DNA of 64,000 nt from Trichomonas vaginalis G3 (GCF_026262505.1 NC_067204.1:2327797-2391796); one strand, 5' to 3'; shown: positions 13,301-23,584, numbered from the stretch's first letter. Made by a program: numbers and translations. Notes: a model not told the origin generated them from the letters alone.

Positions 13301-16300
13301 CGAAGAAGTTTTGACGATGAAGTCATGACAAATCATTGACGATGAAGTTTTGACGAAGAAGTCTTGACAAATCATTTACGATGAAGTCATGACAAATCAT
13401 TTACGATGAAGTCATGAAAATTCATTTACGATGAAGTCATGACAAAACATGTACGCTCATTACGATGAAGAAGTCATGACAAAACATATACGAAGAAGTT
13501 TTGACAAAACATTTACGATGAAGAAGTCATGACAAATCATTTACGATGAAATCATGACAAAACATATACGATGAAGTTTTGACGATGAAGTCATGACAAA
13601 TCATTGACGATGAAGTTTTGACGAAGAAGTCTTGACAAAACATATACGAAGAAGTCATGACAAAACATTTACGAAGAAGTCATGACAAATCATTGACGAT
13701 GAAGTTTTGACGAAGAAGTCATGACAAAACATATACGTAAACATTTATTTCCTGTGTTGTTGTCAAACATGAACGTAAACATTATTTTGGTTCATTTACA
13801 CTCATTACAATGAAGAAGTCATGACAAAACATATACGAAGAAGTTTTGACAAAACATTTACGATGAAGAAGTCATGACAAAACATTTACGAAGAAGTCAT
13901 GACAAAACATTTACGAAGAAGTTTTGACAAATCATTTACGATGAAGAAGTCATGACAAAACATTTACACTCATGTTTGACAAATCATTTACGATGAAATC
14001 ATGACAAACATATACGATGAAGTCTTGACAAATCATTTACGATGAAGTTTTGACAAATTCAAGACCCTTTGGGTCTCGCCGCTTAGCGCTGAGGGTGAAA
14101 AATTAGGTGAGAAAACAGGTGAGATCTCACCTCTTCACCTAAAAATTATTTTTGGGTCATTTACACTCATTACGATGAAGAAATCATGACAAAACATATA
14201 CGTTCATGTTTGACAAAACATATACGATGAAATCTATGAACATAATAATATTTCAAACCAGGAGCCAAATTCTTGCGATTTTCATATGGAATCTCTTCTC
14301 TCGGTTTTCCGAGGTAAGCAATTATATGAAATCATTTACACTCATTACGATGAAGTCATGACAAAACATTTACGATGAAGAAGTCATGACAAAACATATA
14401 CGTTCATGTTTGACAAAACATATACGAAGAAGTCTTGACAAAACATTTACGATGAAATCTTGACAAAAACATTTACGATGAAGTCATGACAAAACATTTA
14501 CGATGAAGTCATGACAAAATTTACGTTTAAGTTCCATGAGGTCATAACAAACATATACGAAGAAGTCATGACAAATCATTTACGTTCATGTTTGACAAAA
14601 CATTTACGATGAAGAAATCATGACAAAACATGTACGAAGAAGTCATGACAAAACATATACGTAAACATTTATTTCCTGTGTTGTTGTCAAAATGTCATGT
14701 TGTCTCATTTTTTCAGAGAAGTTCATTAACGAGTGACACATGGTGACGTAGTGACACCTAAAACCATCTACCCTAAACATTATTTTTGCTGAATTCAACA
14801 ACAAAATGAACGAGGTCAGGATGTATGCAAATACCTTTGAATTCATTCATAACACCCTTTGTAAGCTCATAAAATGCTTGTTTTGAGGTCGAGCCACTTT
14901 TGGCTTGACCGTATTCTTTCAACCAAAACTCAAGAATTTCCTGCATGAATTTTGTATAAAAAGCAACCGCCGGAATTCAGGCGGTTGTTATATTCTTCAC
15001 AAAACATTTACGATGAAGAAATCATGACAAAACATGTACGAAGAAGTTTTGACAAAACATATACGTTTAAGTTCCATGAAATCATAACAAAACATTTACG
15101 ATGAGGTCATGACAAAACATTTACGATGAGGTCATGACAAAACATATACGAAGAAGTCATGACAAACATATACGATGAAATCATGACAAAACATATACGT
15201 TCATGTTTGACAAAACATATACGATGAAATCATGACAAAACATATACGAAGAAGTCTTGACAAAACATTTACGATGAAGAAGTCATAACAAAACATTTAC
15301 GAAGAAGTCATGACAAAACATTTACGTTTAAGTTCCATGAGGTCATAACAAAACATTTACGTTTAAGTTCCATGAGGTCATGTTAGAAAACATGTTAGAA
15401 AAGGTGTTAGATCTAACATTCTAACATAAACATTATTTTTGGGTCATTTACACTCATTACGATGAGGTCATAACAAAACATTTACGTTTAAGTTCCATGA
15501 GGTCATGACAAAACATTTACGATGAAATCATGACAAAACATTTACGATGAAATCATGACAAAACATTTACGATGAAATCATGACAAAACATTTACGTTTA
15601 AGTTCCATGAAATCATGACAAAACATTTACGATGAAATCATGACAAATCATTTACGATGAAGTCATGACAAAGTCTTGACAAAAATTTATGATGAAGTTT
15701 TGACAAATCATTTACGATGAAGTCATGACAAATCATATACGATGAAGTCTTGACAAAACATATACGAAGAAGTCATGACAAATCATTTATGTTTAGTTTC
15801 GATGAAATCATGACAAAACATTTACGATGAAATCATGACAAAACATTTACGATGAAATCATGATAAAACATTTACGAAGAAGTTTTGACAAATCATTTAC
15901 GATGAAGTCATGACAAAACATATACGATGAAATCATGACAAAACATATACGATGAAATCATGACAAAACATATACGAAGAAGTCATGACAAAGCATGTAC
16001 GAAGAAGTTTTGACAAAAACATTTACGATGAAGAGGTCATGACAAAATATACGATGAAGTCATGACAAAATTGACGATGAAGAAGTCATGACAAATCATT
16101 TACGATGAAATCATGACAAAACATATACGATGAAGTTTTGACGATGAAGTTTTGACGAAGAAGTCTTGACAAAACATATACGATGAAGTCATGACAAAAC
16201 ATATACGAAGAAACCTTGACAAAACATTTACGATGAAGAGGTCATGACAAATCATTTACGATGAAGAAGTCATGACAAATCATTGACGATGAAGTTTTGA

Positions 16301-17360
16301 CGAAGAAGTCATGACAAATCATTGACGATGAAGTTTTGACGAAGAAGTCTTGACAAAGCATATACGATGAAGAAGTCATGACAAATCATTGACGATGAAA
16401 TCTTGACGAAGAAGTCATGACAAATCATTTACGATGAAATCTTGACGAAGAGTCATGACAAAACATATACGAAGAGGTCATGACAAAACATATACGATGA
16501 AATCATGACAAAACATATACGAAGAGGTCATGACAAAACATATACGATGAAATCATGACAAAACATATACGAAGAAGTTTTGACGATGAAGTCATGACAA
16601 ATCATTGACGATGAAGTTTTGACGAAGAAGTCTTGACAAATCATTTACGATGAAGTCATGACAAATCATTTACGATGAAGTCATGAAAATTCATTTACGA
16701 TGAAGTCATGACAAAACATGTACGCTCATTACGATGAAGAAGTCATGACAAAACATATACGAAGAAGTTTTGACAAAACATTTACGATGAAGAAGTCATG
16801 ACAAATCATTTACGATGAAATCATGACAAAACATATACGATGAAGTTTTGACGATGAAGTCATGACAAATCATTGACGATGAAGTTTTGACGAAGAAGTC
16901 TTGACAAAACATATACGAAGAAGTCATGACAAAACATTTACGAAGAAGTCATGACAAATCATTGACGATGAAGTTTTGACGAAGAAGTCATGACAAAACA
17001 TATACGTAAACATTTTATTTCCTGTGTTGTTGTCAAACATGAACGTAAACATTATTTTGGTTCATTTACACTCATTACAATGAAGAAGTCATGACAAAAC
17101 ATATACGAAGAAGTTTTGACAAAAATTTACGATGAAGAAGTCATGACAAAACATTTACGAAGAAGTCATGACAAAACATTTACGAAGAAGTTTTGACAAA
17201 TCATTTACGATGAAGAAGTCATGACAAAACATTTACACTCATGTTTGACAAATCATTTACGATGAAATCATGACAAAACATATACGATGAAGTCTTGACA
17301 AATCATTTACGATGAAGTTTTGACAAATTCAAGACCCTTTGGGTCTCGCCGCTTAGCGGC
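10328..17360. repeat. Double-hairpin modules, right arm (9 copies)
   Basis: Mirror copies of the left-arm module (GACCCTTTGGGTC then GCCGCTTAGCGGC) start near 10328, 10562, 11501, 11834, 12068, 12203, 13013, 14063 and 17333. The 14063 copy has lost one base in its second hairpin. At about 10022 and 10695 the surrounding context is kept but the module is absent, removed almost exactly at its edges. Confidence 0.9.
14773..14946 (-). CDS. 57-aa unknown protein, copy 2
   Basis: Minus-strand copy of the 57-codon ORF in the inner of two right-arm duplicates. The codons match the copies at 2869 and 18046. The flanks are also the same: the hairpin CAACCGCC...GGCGGTTG upstream and a GGGTAGA-type word at the stop codon. 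The longer minus frame at 14643-14846 across this segment is a shadow. Confidence 0.42.
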   Translation of the reverse strand: MQEILEFWLKEYGQAKSGSTSKQAFYELTKGVMNEFKGICIHPDLVHFVVEFSKNNV

Positions 17361-18045
17361 TGAGGGTGAAAAATTAGGTGAGAAAACAGGTGAGATCTCA
17401 CCTCTTCACCTAAAAATTATTTTTGGGTCATTTACACTCATTACGATGAAGAAATCATGACAAAACATATACGTTCATGTTTGACAAAACATATACGATG
17501 AAATCTATGAACATAATTATTTCAAACCAGGAGCCAAATTCTTGCGATTTTCATATGGAATCTCTTCTCTCGGTTTTCCGAGGTAAGCAATTATATGAAA
17601 TCATTTACACTCATTACGATGAAGTCATGACAAAACATTTACGATGAAGAAGTCATGACAAAACATATACGTTCATGTTTGACAAAACATATACGAAGAA
17701 GTCTTGACAAAACATTTACGATGAAATCTTGACAAAACATTTACGATGAAGTCATGACAAAACATTTACGATGAAGTCATGACAAAACATTTACGTTTAA
17801 GTTCCATGAGGTCATAACAAAACATATACGAAGAAGTCATGACAAATCATTTACGTTCATGTTTGACAAAACATTTACGATGAAGAAATCATGACAAAAC
17901 ATGTACGAAGAAGTCATGACAAAACATATACGTAAACATTTATTTCCTGTGTTGTTGTCAAAATGTCATGTTGTCTCATTTTTTCAGAGAAGTTCATTAA
18001 CCGAGTGACACATGGTGACGTAGTGACACCTAAAAACCATCTACC

Positions 18046-18219
18046 CTAAACATTATTTTTGCTGAATTCAACAACAAAATGAACGAGGTCAGGATGTATG
18101 CAAATACCTTTGAATTCATTCATAACACCCTTTGTAAGCTCATAAAATGCTTGTTTTGAGGTCGAGCCACTTTTGGCTTGACCGTATTCTTTCAACCAAA
18201 ACTCAAGAATTTCCTGCAT
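18046..18219 (-). CDS. 57-aa unknown protein, copy 3
   Basis: Minus-strand copy in the outer right-arm duplicate. Here one fewer base in the T-run after the hairpin lets the frame extend upstream to an ATG at 18279 (77 codons), which would make the hairpin part of the coding sequence. The other two copies lack this extension, so the shared 57-codon version is preferred. Function unknown. Confidence 0.45.
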   Translation of the reverse strand: MQEILEFWLKEYGQAKSGSTSKQAFYELTKGVMNEFKGICIHPDLVHFVVEFSKNNV

Positions 18220-19861
18220 GAATTTTGTATAAAAGCAACCGCCGGAATTCAGGCGGTTGTTATATTCTTCACAAAACATTTACGATGAAGAAATCATGAC
18301 AAAACATGTACGAAGAAGTTTTGACAAAACATATACGTTTAAGTTCCATGAAATCATAACAAAACATTTACGATGAGGTCATGACAAAACATTTACGATG
18401 AGGTCATGACAAAACATATACGAAGAAGTCATGACAAAACATATACGATGAAATCATGACAAAACATATACGTTCATGTTTGACAAAACATATACGATGA
18501 AATCATGACAAAACATATACGAAGAAGTCTTGACAAAACATTTACGATGAAGAAGTCATAACAAACATTTACGAAGAAGTCATGACAAAACATTTACGTT
18601 TAAGTTCCATGAGGTCATAACAAAACATTTACGTTTAAGTTCCATGAGGTCATGTTAGAAAACATGTTAGAAAAGGTGTTAGATCTAACATTCTAACATA
18701 AACATTATTTTTGGGTCATTTACACTCATTACGATGAGGTCATAACAAAACATTTACGTTTAAGTTCCATGAGGTCATGACAAAACATTTACGATGAAAT
18801 CATGACAAAACATTTACGATGAAATCATGACAAAACATTTACGATGAAATCATGACAAAACATTTACGTTTAAGTTCCATGAAATCATGACAAAACATTT
18901 ACGATGAAATCATGACAAATCATTTACGATGAAGTCATGACAAAGTCTTGACAAAACATTTACGATGAAGTTTTGACAAATCATTTACGATGAAGTCATG
19001 ACAAATCATATACGATGAAGTCTTGACAAAACATATACGAAGAAGTCATGACAAATCATTTATGTTTAGTTTCGATGAAATCATGACAAAACATTTACGA
19101 TGAAATCATGACAAAACATTTACGATGAAATCATGATAAAACATTTACGAAGAAGTTTTGACAAATCATTTACGATGAAGTCATGACAAAACATATACGA
19201 TGAAATCATGACAAAACATATACGATGAAATCATGACAAAACATATACGAAGAAGTCATGACAAAACATGTACGAAGAAGTTTTGACAAAACATTTACGA
19301 TGAAGAGGTCATGACAAAACATATACGATGAAGTCATGACAAATCATTGACGATGAAGAAGTCATGACAAATCATTTACGATGAAATCATGACAAAACAT
19401 ATACGATGAAGTTTTGACGATGAAGTTTTGACGAAAAGTCTTGACAAAACATATACGATGAAGTCATGACAAAACATATACGAAGAAACCTTGACAAAAC
19501 ATTTACGATGAAGAGGTCATGACAAATCATTTACGATGAAGAAGTCATGACAAATCATTGACGATGAAGTTTTGACGAAGAAGTCATGACAAATCATTGA
19601 CGATGAAGTTTTGACGAAGAAGTCTTGACAAAGCATATACGATGAAGAAGTCATGACAAATCATTGACGATGAAATCTTGACGAAGAAGTCATGACAAAT
19701 CATTTACGATGAAATCTTGACGAAGAAGTCTTGACAAAACATATACGAAGAAGTCATGACAAATCATATACGATGAAATCTATGACAAAACATATACGAT
19801 GAAACCTTGACAAAACATGTACGTTCATTACGATGAAGAAATCATGACAAAACATGTACGT

Positions 19862-20090
19862 TCATGAGAATAGTGATGAAATAGTTCATGCAATAAGGAG
19901 GTCATACATGAATGCAATGATGAAATAGTTCATGAGAACAGTGAGGAGGTCATACATGAATGCAATGATGAAATAGTTCATGAGAACAGTAAGGAGGTCA
20001 TACATGAGAACAGTGATGAAATAGTTCATGCAATAAGGAGGTCATACATGAGAACAGTGAGGAGGTCATACATGAGAACAGTGATGAAAT
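19862..20090 (+). repeat. GATGAAATAGTTCATG / GGAGGTCATACATG repeats
   Basis: Short words GATGAAATAGTTCATG, CAATAAGGAGGTCATAC and ATGAGAACAGT recur in varying order directly upstream of the reading frame at 20020-20334 and run into its first codons, giving residues such as VIHENSDEIVHDVV. The left arm carries the mirror at about 958-1190. Confidence 0.85.
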
Positions 20091-20334
20091 AGTTCACGAT
20101 GTCGTTCGTGAAGAAGCCATTGCAACAAAGAATGTTATAAAGGATTTCATAGAACTTAACAAGGAGGAGTTTAAAGAAGGCTATGAAGTGAAAAGATGTG
20201 AAGAAGATTTCTTGGCGTATTTGAAGAAAAAGAGACTAAAGCCAATGGCTCAAAATAAGTTTCAATCGATGTTTGAAAAGAAACGTTTGAGCTATGGTGG
20301 TGTAAGAAGCACATATTACTTTGTTAAGAAGTGA
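20020..20334 (+). CDS. C-terminal gene piece resembling a primase tail (tentative)
   Basis: An open frame of 104 codons. Its last 80 look like real protein: a charged helix (EELNKEEFKEGY-like), then FLAYLKKKRLKPMAQNKF, then YGGVRSTYYFVKK before TGA. The F-x-Y-x(5)-G/K-P-x(3)-KF...G-x-R-x-x-YYF pattern recalls the small winged-helix tail of phage, plasmid and giant-virus D5-like primases. That is a family impression from pattern only. It has no in-frame start before the unique part, and its body would lie where the repeat array now begins. Treat as a partial gene, possibly a fossil of a virus-like or plasmid-like element. Confidence 0.4.
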   Translation, partial: NSSCNKEVIHENSEEVIHENSDEIVHDVVREEAIATKNVIKDFIELNKEEFKEGYEVKRCEEDFLAYLKKKRLKPMAQNKFQSMFEKKRLSYGGVRSTYYFVKK

Positions 20335-20344
20335 GGACATTTAT

Positions 20345-20585
20345 TTTTGTCGTTAGTGTTGGAGTTTGTGTTTGTTGTTAGTGTTTGTCATTTGTGCTGA
20401 AGTTAATACTTGAGTTAGTGTTGGAGTTTGTGGTTGTCGTTAGTGTTGGAGTTTGTGTTTGTTGTTAGTGTTTGTCATTTGTGCTGAAGTTAATACTTGA
20501 GTTAGTGTTGGAGTTTGTGGTTGTTGTTAGTGTTGGAGTTTGTGTTTGTCGTTAGTGTTGGAGTTTGTGGTTGTTGTTAGTGAGA
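20345..20585. repeat. GTTGGAGTTTGTG minisatellite
   Basis: Repeated words GTTAGTGTTGGAGTTTGTG and GTTGTTAGTG, with a longer unit that includes TTTGTCATTTGTGCTGAAG. About five copies lie in the right arm. The mirror in the left arm (about 640-710) has only two to three, showing copy-number change after the arms formed. Confidence 0.85.
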
Positions 20586-21071
20586 GAATAAATTAAATCA
20601 TGAACTTTGCCATGGTCTCTGTCCCTAGTAGTTTTCATTAAGTTCTGGAAATAATGAAAGTCATAAACTTTGCCATGGTCTCTGTCCCTAGTAGTTTTCA
20701 TTATCTCACAGAGTTAATGAAAGTCATACTTTCTATCAGATGAAGCATGCAGATGAACATAACGAAAGTTAGTGAGTTTGCCACGAGTTATGAATAAAAT
20801 ATTGGCATATTAGATGAGATAGTTGATGAAACAGATGAAGATAAATTAAATCTTGGACTTTGCCACACTCTGTCCCTAGTTCCTCAAAATCCTTGACAAC
20901 GTTGCTTAGAAATTTTGGTTCAAAACCTCATCTGATTTTAATCTGTTATGCTACCTGTTAAGTTTCGCGAGATTATAAATGTCATGGAGTTATATAAAAA
21001 GGAGGGACAGCTAGGGACACTGGAAGTACTTGTAAGGCTATCTGTTAAGATTGCATGAAATACTAAAAGTC

Positions 21072-21353
21072 ATGAAATCCATTATCGCTGTGCTAGCTTC
21101 ACCTTTGATTGAAATGACGACTAAAGTCACTGAAGCAATGAAACAAAAGTTTTTGGTAGAATACATTAAATCAGGAACTATTCCAGAAGGTTTTTACATT
21201 CATACTATGAAGGATGGTAGAGTTCAGTTTAGAAAGATAAAGCAACCATTAGATAGAGAAGGAATTTTGAGAAAGATTAAACTTCATGAGGACAACATTG
21301 CTGAACTTAAGAAGAAGTTAGAAGAGTTGGATAAAGTCAATGATGAAAAATGA
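21072..21353 (+). CDS. 93-aa unknown protein with C-terminal coiled coil
   Basis: Starts at ATG 21072 (an in-frame TTG at 21051 is not needed). The protein has a short hydrophobic stretch near the N-terminus, a central FLVEYIKSGTIPEGFYIHTM segment, and a charged heptad-like end (LHEDNIAELKKKLEELD) that should form a coiled coil. The family is not recognised. A TATATAAAAAGGAGGG stretch lies upstream at about 20991-21006, unusual because trichomonad genes normally rely on an Inr rather than TATA. The gene straddles the palindrome edge, so its 5' part is mirrored at 1-152. It may belong to the same element as the palindrome. Confidence 0.6.
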   Translation: MKSIIAVLASPLIEMTTKVTEAMKQKFLVEYIKSGTIPEGFYIHTMKDGRVQFRKIKQPLDREGILRKIKLHEDNIAELKKKLEELDKVNDEK

Positions 21354-21396
21354 AGAAATCAAGGAAGAGAGTTATAAAGCAATGAATTCAACAGGG

Positions 21397-21450
21397 TGAA
21401 AAAACAGGTGAAAAAAGAGGTGAGATCTCACCACTTCACCTAAATTTATT
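21397..21450. repeat. AGATCT fold-back module outside the palindrome
   Basis: GGTGAAAAAACAGGTGAAA, then GGTGAGATCTCACC, then ACTTCACCTAAATTTATTTT: the GGTGAGA version of the array module, here as a single copy between two small genes. It lies 43 bp downstream of one stop codon and about 90 bp upstream of the next start, so it could be a 3'-end or promoter element from which the arrays were built. Confidence 0.75.
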
Positions 21451-21542
21451 TTTGTGCTATGTTTTCATACGTGTGGGAGTGGTGATATCATTAATTTTTA
21501 AGTTTATTTTTAAAATTATTTTTTAAGTTTATTTGGATGTAA

Positions 21543-21869
21543 ATGACGAAAACTATTGAGATAACAAACTACAACGGTCATGAGTTCAAGAATTTGTTCT
21601 TCGTTCCTCGTGAAAATACATTCTATCAGATACGAGGGAGAAAGGGTAAAGTTAGTTTGAGCGTTTATGAAGGAATGAAGAATGGAAAGTTTATACAAGC
21701 ATACGATACAAACGGTAAACGTGTTTCATTAGCTTTGTCAAAACTTACTAACATTTATTTTGACAGTGATTTTGACTCTGACGATTGGAGCGACAGCAGC
21801 GATACTGAAGAATATGAACTATTGTGTGAAGCACAGCAATGGGAAGAGTTACAATACTTTTGTAAGTGA
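21543..21869 (+). CDS. 108-aa unknown acidic-tail protein
   Basis: ATG start at 21543. The N-terminal 75 residues look like a small beta-rich fold (TIEITNYNGHEFKNLFFVP, then YQIRGRKGKVSL) with lysine and arginine. The tail is very acidic (DSDFDSDDWSDSSDTEEYE). It has no signal peptide or membrane segment, and I do not recognise the family. It follows the 93-aa gene on the same strand after a fold-back module and is probably part of the same element. A minus-strand open frame over it is a shadow. Confidence 0.6.
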   Translation: MTKTIEITNYNGHEFKNLFFVPRENTFYQIRGRKGKVSLSVYEGMKNGKFIQAYDTNGKRVSLALSKLTNIYFDSDFDSDDWSDSSDTEEYELLCEAQQWEELQYFCK

Positions 21870-22428
21870 GAACGTTTATTTTTACAGTAGTAAGGTGAAG
21901 TGGTTGGCGGCTTTATAAATATTTAAGGTTAAGTTGGTGTTGTCGTTTGTGTTGTAAAATTTACGTTAACGGTTTTGTAAAGTGTCAAATTCACATATAA
22001 TGGGTAAGGTGGAACGCAGTGCCACAGTACACGAGATAAGTATTCTATCTAATGTATGAAAGAATTTATGAATTCAAAAAGACTTCAAAAGCTAAAGATA
22101 GGTATTTTCTTCTTCCCTTTAATATTATTTGCTCATTGCAATATTTATTTCTGGATAAGATCAATACCATTCAGGTCAGGTAAGTGGGGCTTCCAGGCGC
22201 GTTGCGCCCTCTAGCCCATAAGAAATTTTGCCCAAGACCCAAGAGGAGGACCGAACCCCAGCCGACCAGCCGGTGACAAAACCAAAACCGTTGTTATTTA
22301 CATCATATTAATGGTGTCACTTTTTAAATATCACTTTTTGTTTCACTTTTCACAAATTATATATGTTTTCATGCTTTGTCACTTTTCTGTTACTTTTCGG
22401 GTAAAAACATTTTTATTATTATATATAA
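21870..22428. other. Intergenic: GC-rich patch and TCACTTTT words
   Basis: No gene seen. About 22185-22285 is far more GC-rich than its surroundings and contains the perfect hairpin GGCGCGTTGCGCC plus ACCG...CGGT and GGGG...CCCC complements, so a structured RNA is possible but not identified. About 22313-22400 holds several TCACTTTT words (GTGTCACTTTTT, ATCACTTTTTG, TTTCACTTTTCAC, TGTCACTTTTC) just before the methyltransferase start. Confidence 0.55.
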
Positions 22429-22734
22429 ATGAATTTTACAAAACCTCCGTTACCGTTCTTTGGAAATAAGAGTAAATGTAAAGATATTATATTGAGAGAA
22501 CTTAAGAAACTACCGAATGGTCTAACATTTGTAGATTTGTTCGGTGGAAGTTTCTATATATCCCATTTATGTCATACCGTATTTCCTGACTCAAAGATTA
22601 TATGCAATGACTTCGACAACTATATGGACCGTCTCAAACATATTCCAGACACAAACAATATATTGAAAGAGTTAAAAGAAAAGATACCTATAGGTAAGAT
22701 GGAACGTATACCATTAGATAAGAAAAGCGGATAA
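22429..22734 (+). pseudogene. D12-class adenine DNA methyltransferase, N-terminal part only
   Basis: The frame starts MNFTKPPLPFFGNKSK and continues to FVDLFGGSFYISH and ICNDFDNYMDRLKHIP. These match the Dam/D12-class N6-adenine methyltransferase plan: the PFxGxK opening, motif I (DLFGGS, usually D-x-F-x-G-S-G, SAM binding), then a strand ending in ND. The catalytic DPPY motif and the target-recognition region are absent, as the frame covers about a third of the usual 270-300 residues. N6-methyladenine is known in trichomonad DNA, and D12 enzymes are common in phages and virus-like elements. Its place beside the palindrome suggests a mobile origin. Broken fragment; family call fairly sure. 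Confidence 0.7.
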
Positions 22735-22774
22735 GTTTAAATCACGAGACAATTTTGAAGAATTTTATAATCTA

Positions 22775-23530
22775 ATGAAATTATTAGTATTCGATACTAA
22801 AGAAGAATCTCCCGAGGAAGAACAGAACCAAGAAGAAGAAAATCCTAGAGAGGAACCAGCTCAATCTCACTTACTTCAAGCAGAAGAAATTGAAGAAGAG
22901 GAACAATATGAAGAAGAATTCATCGAAAATGAATTTCAACCTTCTCAAATCTTTTTACCACGAGAATCTTCTGATGATCCAAACGATTCTGAATTTATTC
23001 CAGAAGAAGAAACGTTTGAAACAAGTGAAGAAGTTCCAGAGCACCTCACTCAAGAAGAAGCTGCAGACCTAGATGCAGTTTATGATCGAATTCTTGAAAT
23101 TCTTTCCACTGAACCGAAAGCCCAAAAGTACTTCGATAGGCAATGGAGGCATCATTTAGATCGTTGGAATAATCGCTATCGCAACGGAGGTGACGCGACT
23201 AATAACGTCAGTGAGTCACATTTCAAAGTTCTCAAGCATTCTTATTTCCCAGAGAGAAGGAATATTCGATTAGACGATTTTGTTGTTGAATTATACACAA
23301 CGGTTGTTCCAGCATTATTGATTAAATTTAAAGTTCAATTAATCAATAGTGATAAAGTTGTTCGTATATTACGAAAAGCTAATGACCATGAACAAATATT
23401 GGAAAACAAAAAAGTCGAATGTTTGAAAATTCTTGAAGCAATATATTCAAGTTTGCAACAAGGATCAATAGATTCAAATCTTGTTTATTGTACTTTAAAG
23501 GTACTTTTAAAAAAGAAACAATTAATGTAA
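22775..23530 (+). CDS. MULE-like transposase, C-terminal part
   Basis: An open frame of 251 codons. The first 110 residues are very acidic and low-complexity (EESPEEEQNQEEENP…). The second half has WRHHLDRWNNRY, then TNNVSESHFKVLKHSYF and RNIRLDDFVVEL, the pattern with which MULE/ZSWIM-type transposases close their catalytic core (the N-x-S-E glutamate being the third acidic residue). The DD part of the core is missing, so this is the 3' end of a transposase gene. Its last codons and terminal sequence recur at 33630-33708 and 37108-37178, showing it is a repeat family. The family call comes from motif pattern alone. Confidence 0.55.
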   Translation: MKLLVFDTKEESPEEEQNQEEENPREEPAQSHLLQAEEIEEEEQYEEEFIENEFQPSQIFLPRESSDDPNDSEFIPEEETFETSEEVPEHLTQEEAADLDAVYDRILEILSTEPKAQKYFDRQWRHHLDRWNNRYRNGGDATNNVSESHFKVLKHSYFPERRNIRLDDFVVELYTTVVPALLIKFKVQLINSDKVVRILRKANDHEQILENKKVECLKILEAIYSSLQQGSIDSNLVYCTLKVLLKKKQLM

Positions 23531-23584
23531 AAGATTCAAATAATTTTTTATTATTATTTTATTAATTTTTTACAATAAGGTTAA

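Larger units (their letters stand above)
9800..19865. repeat. Mosaic 24-28 bp minisatellite, right arm
   Basis: The same units as in the left arm, reverse-complemented (GACAAAACATTTACGATGAA and variants), with the same embedded modules. Open frames on the minus strand at 10102-10317, 11608-11823 and 12727-12939 are mirror copies of the repeat frames in the left arm and are not genes. Confidence 0.93.
9763..21226. repeat. Right arm of giant inverted repeat
   Basis: This is the mirror image of the left arm, with the outer edge at least at 21226, where the window start limits comparison. It carries an internal near-tandem duplication of about 3.3 kb: the 57-codon ORF, the hairpin beside it and the segment with CTCGGTTTTCCGAG occur near 14300-15000 and again near 17560-18260. 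The left arm instead has three copies of the CTCGGAAAACCGAG segment (near 3510, 4960 and 6530) and one copy of the ORF, so the arms have been reshuffled since they formed. Confidence 0.92.
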
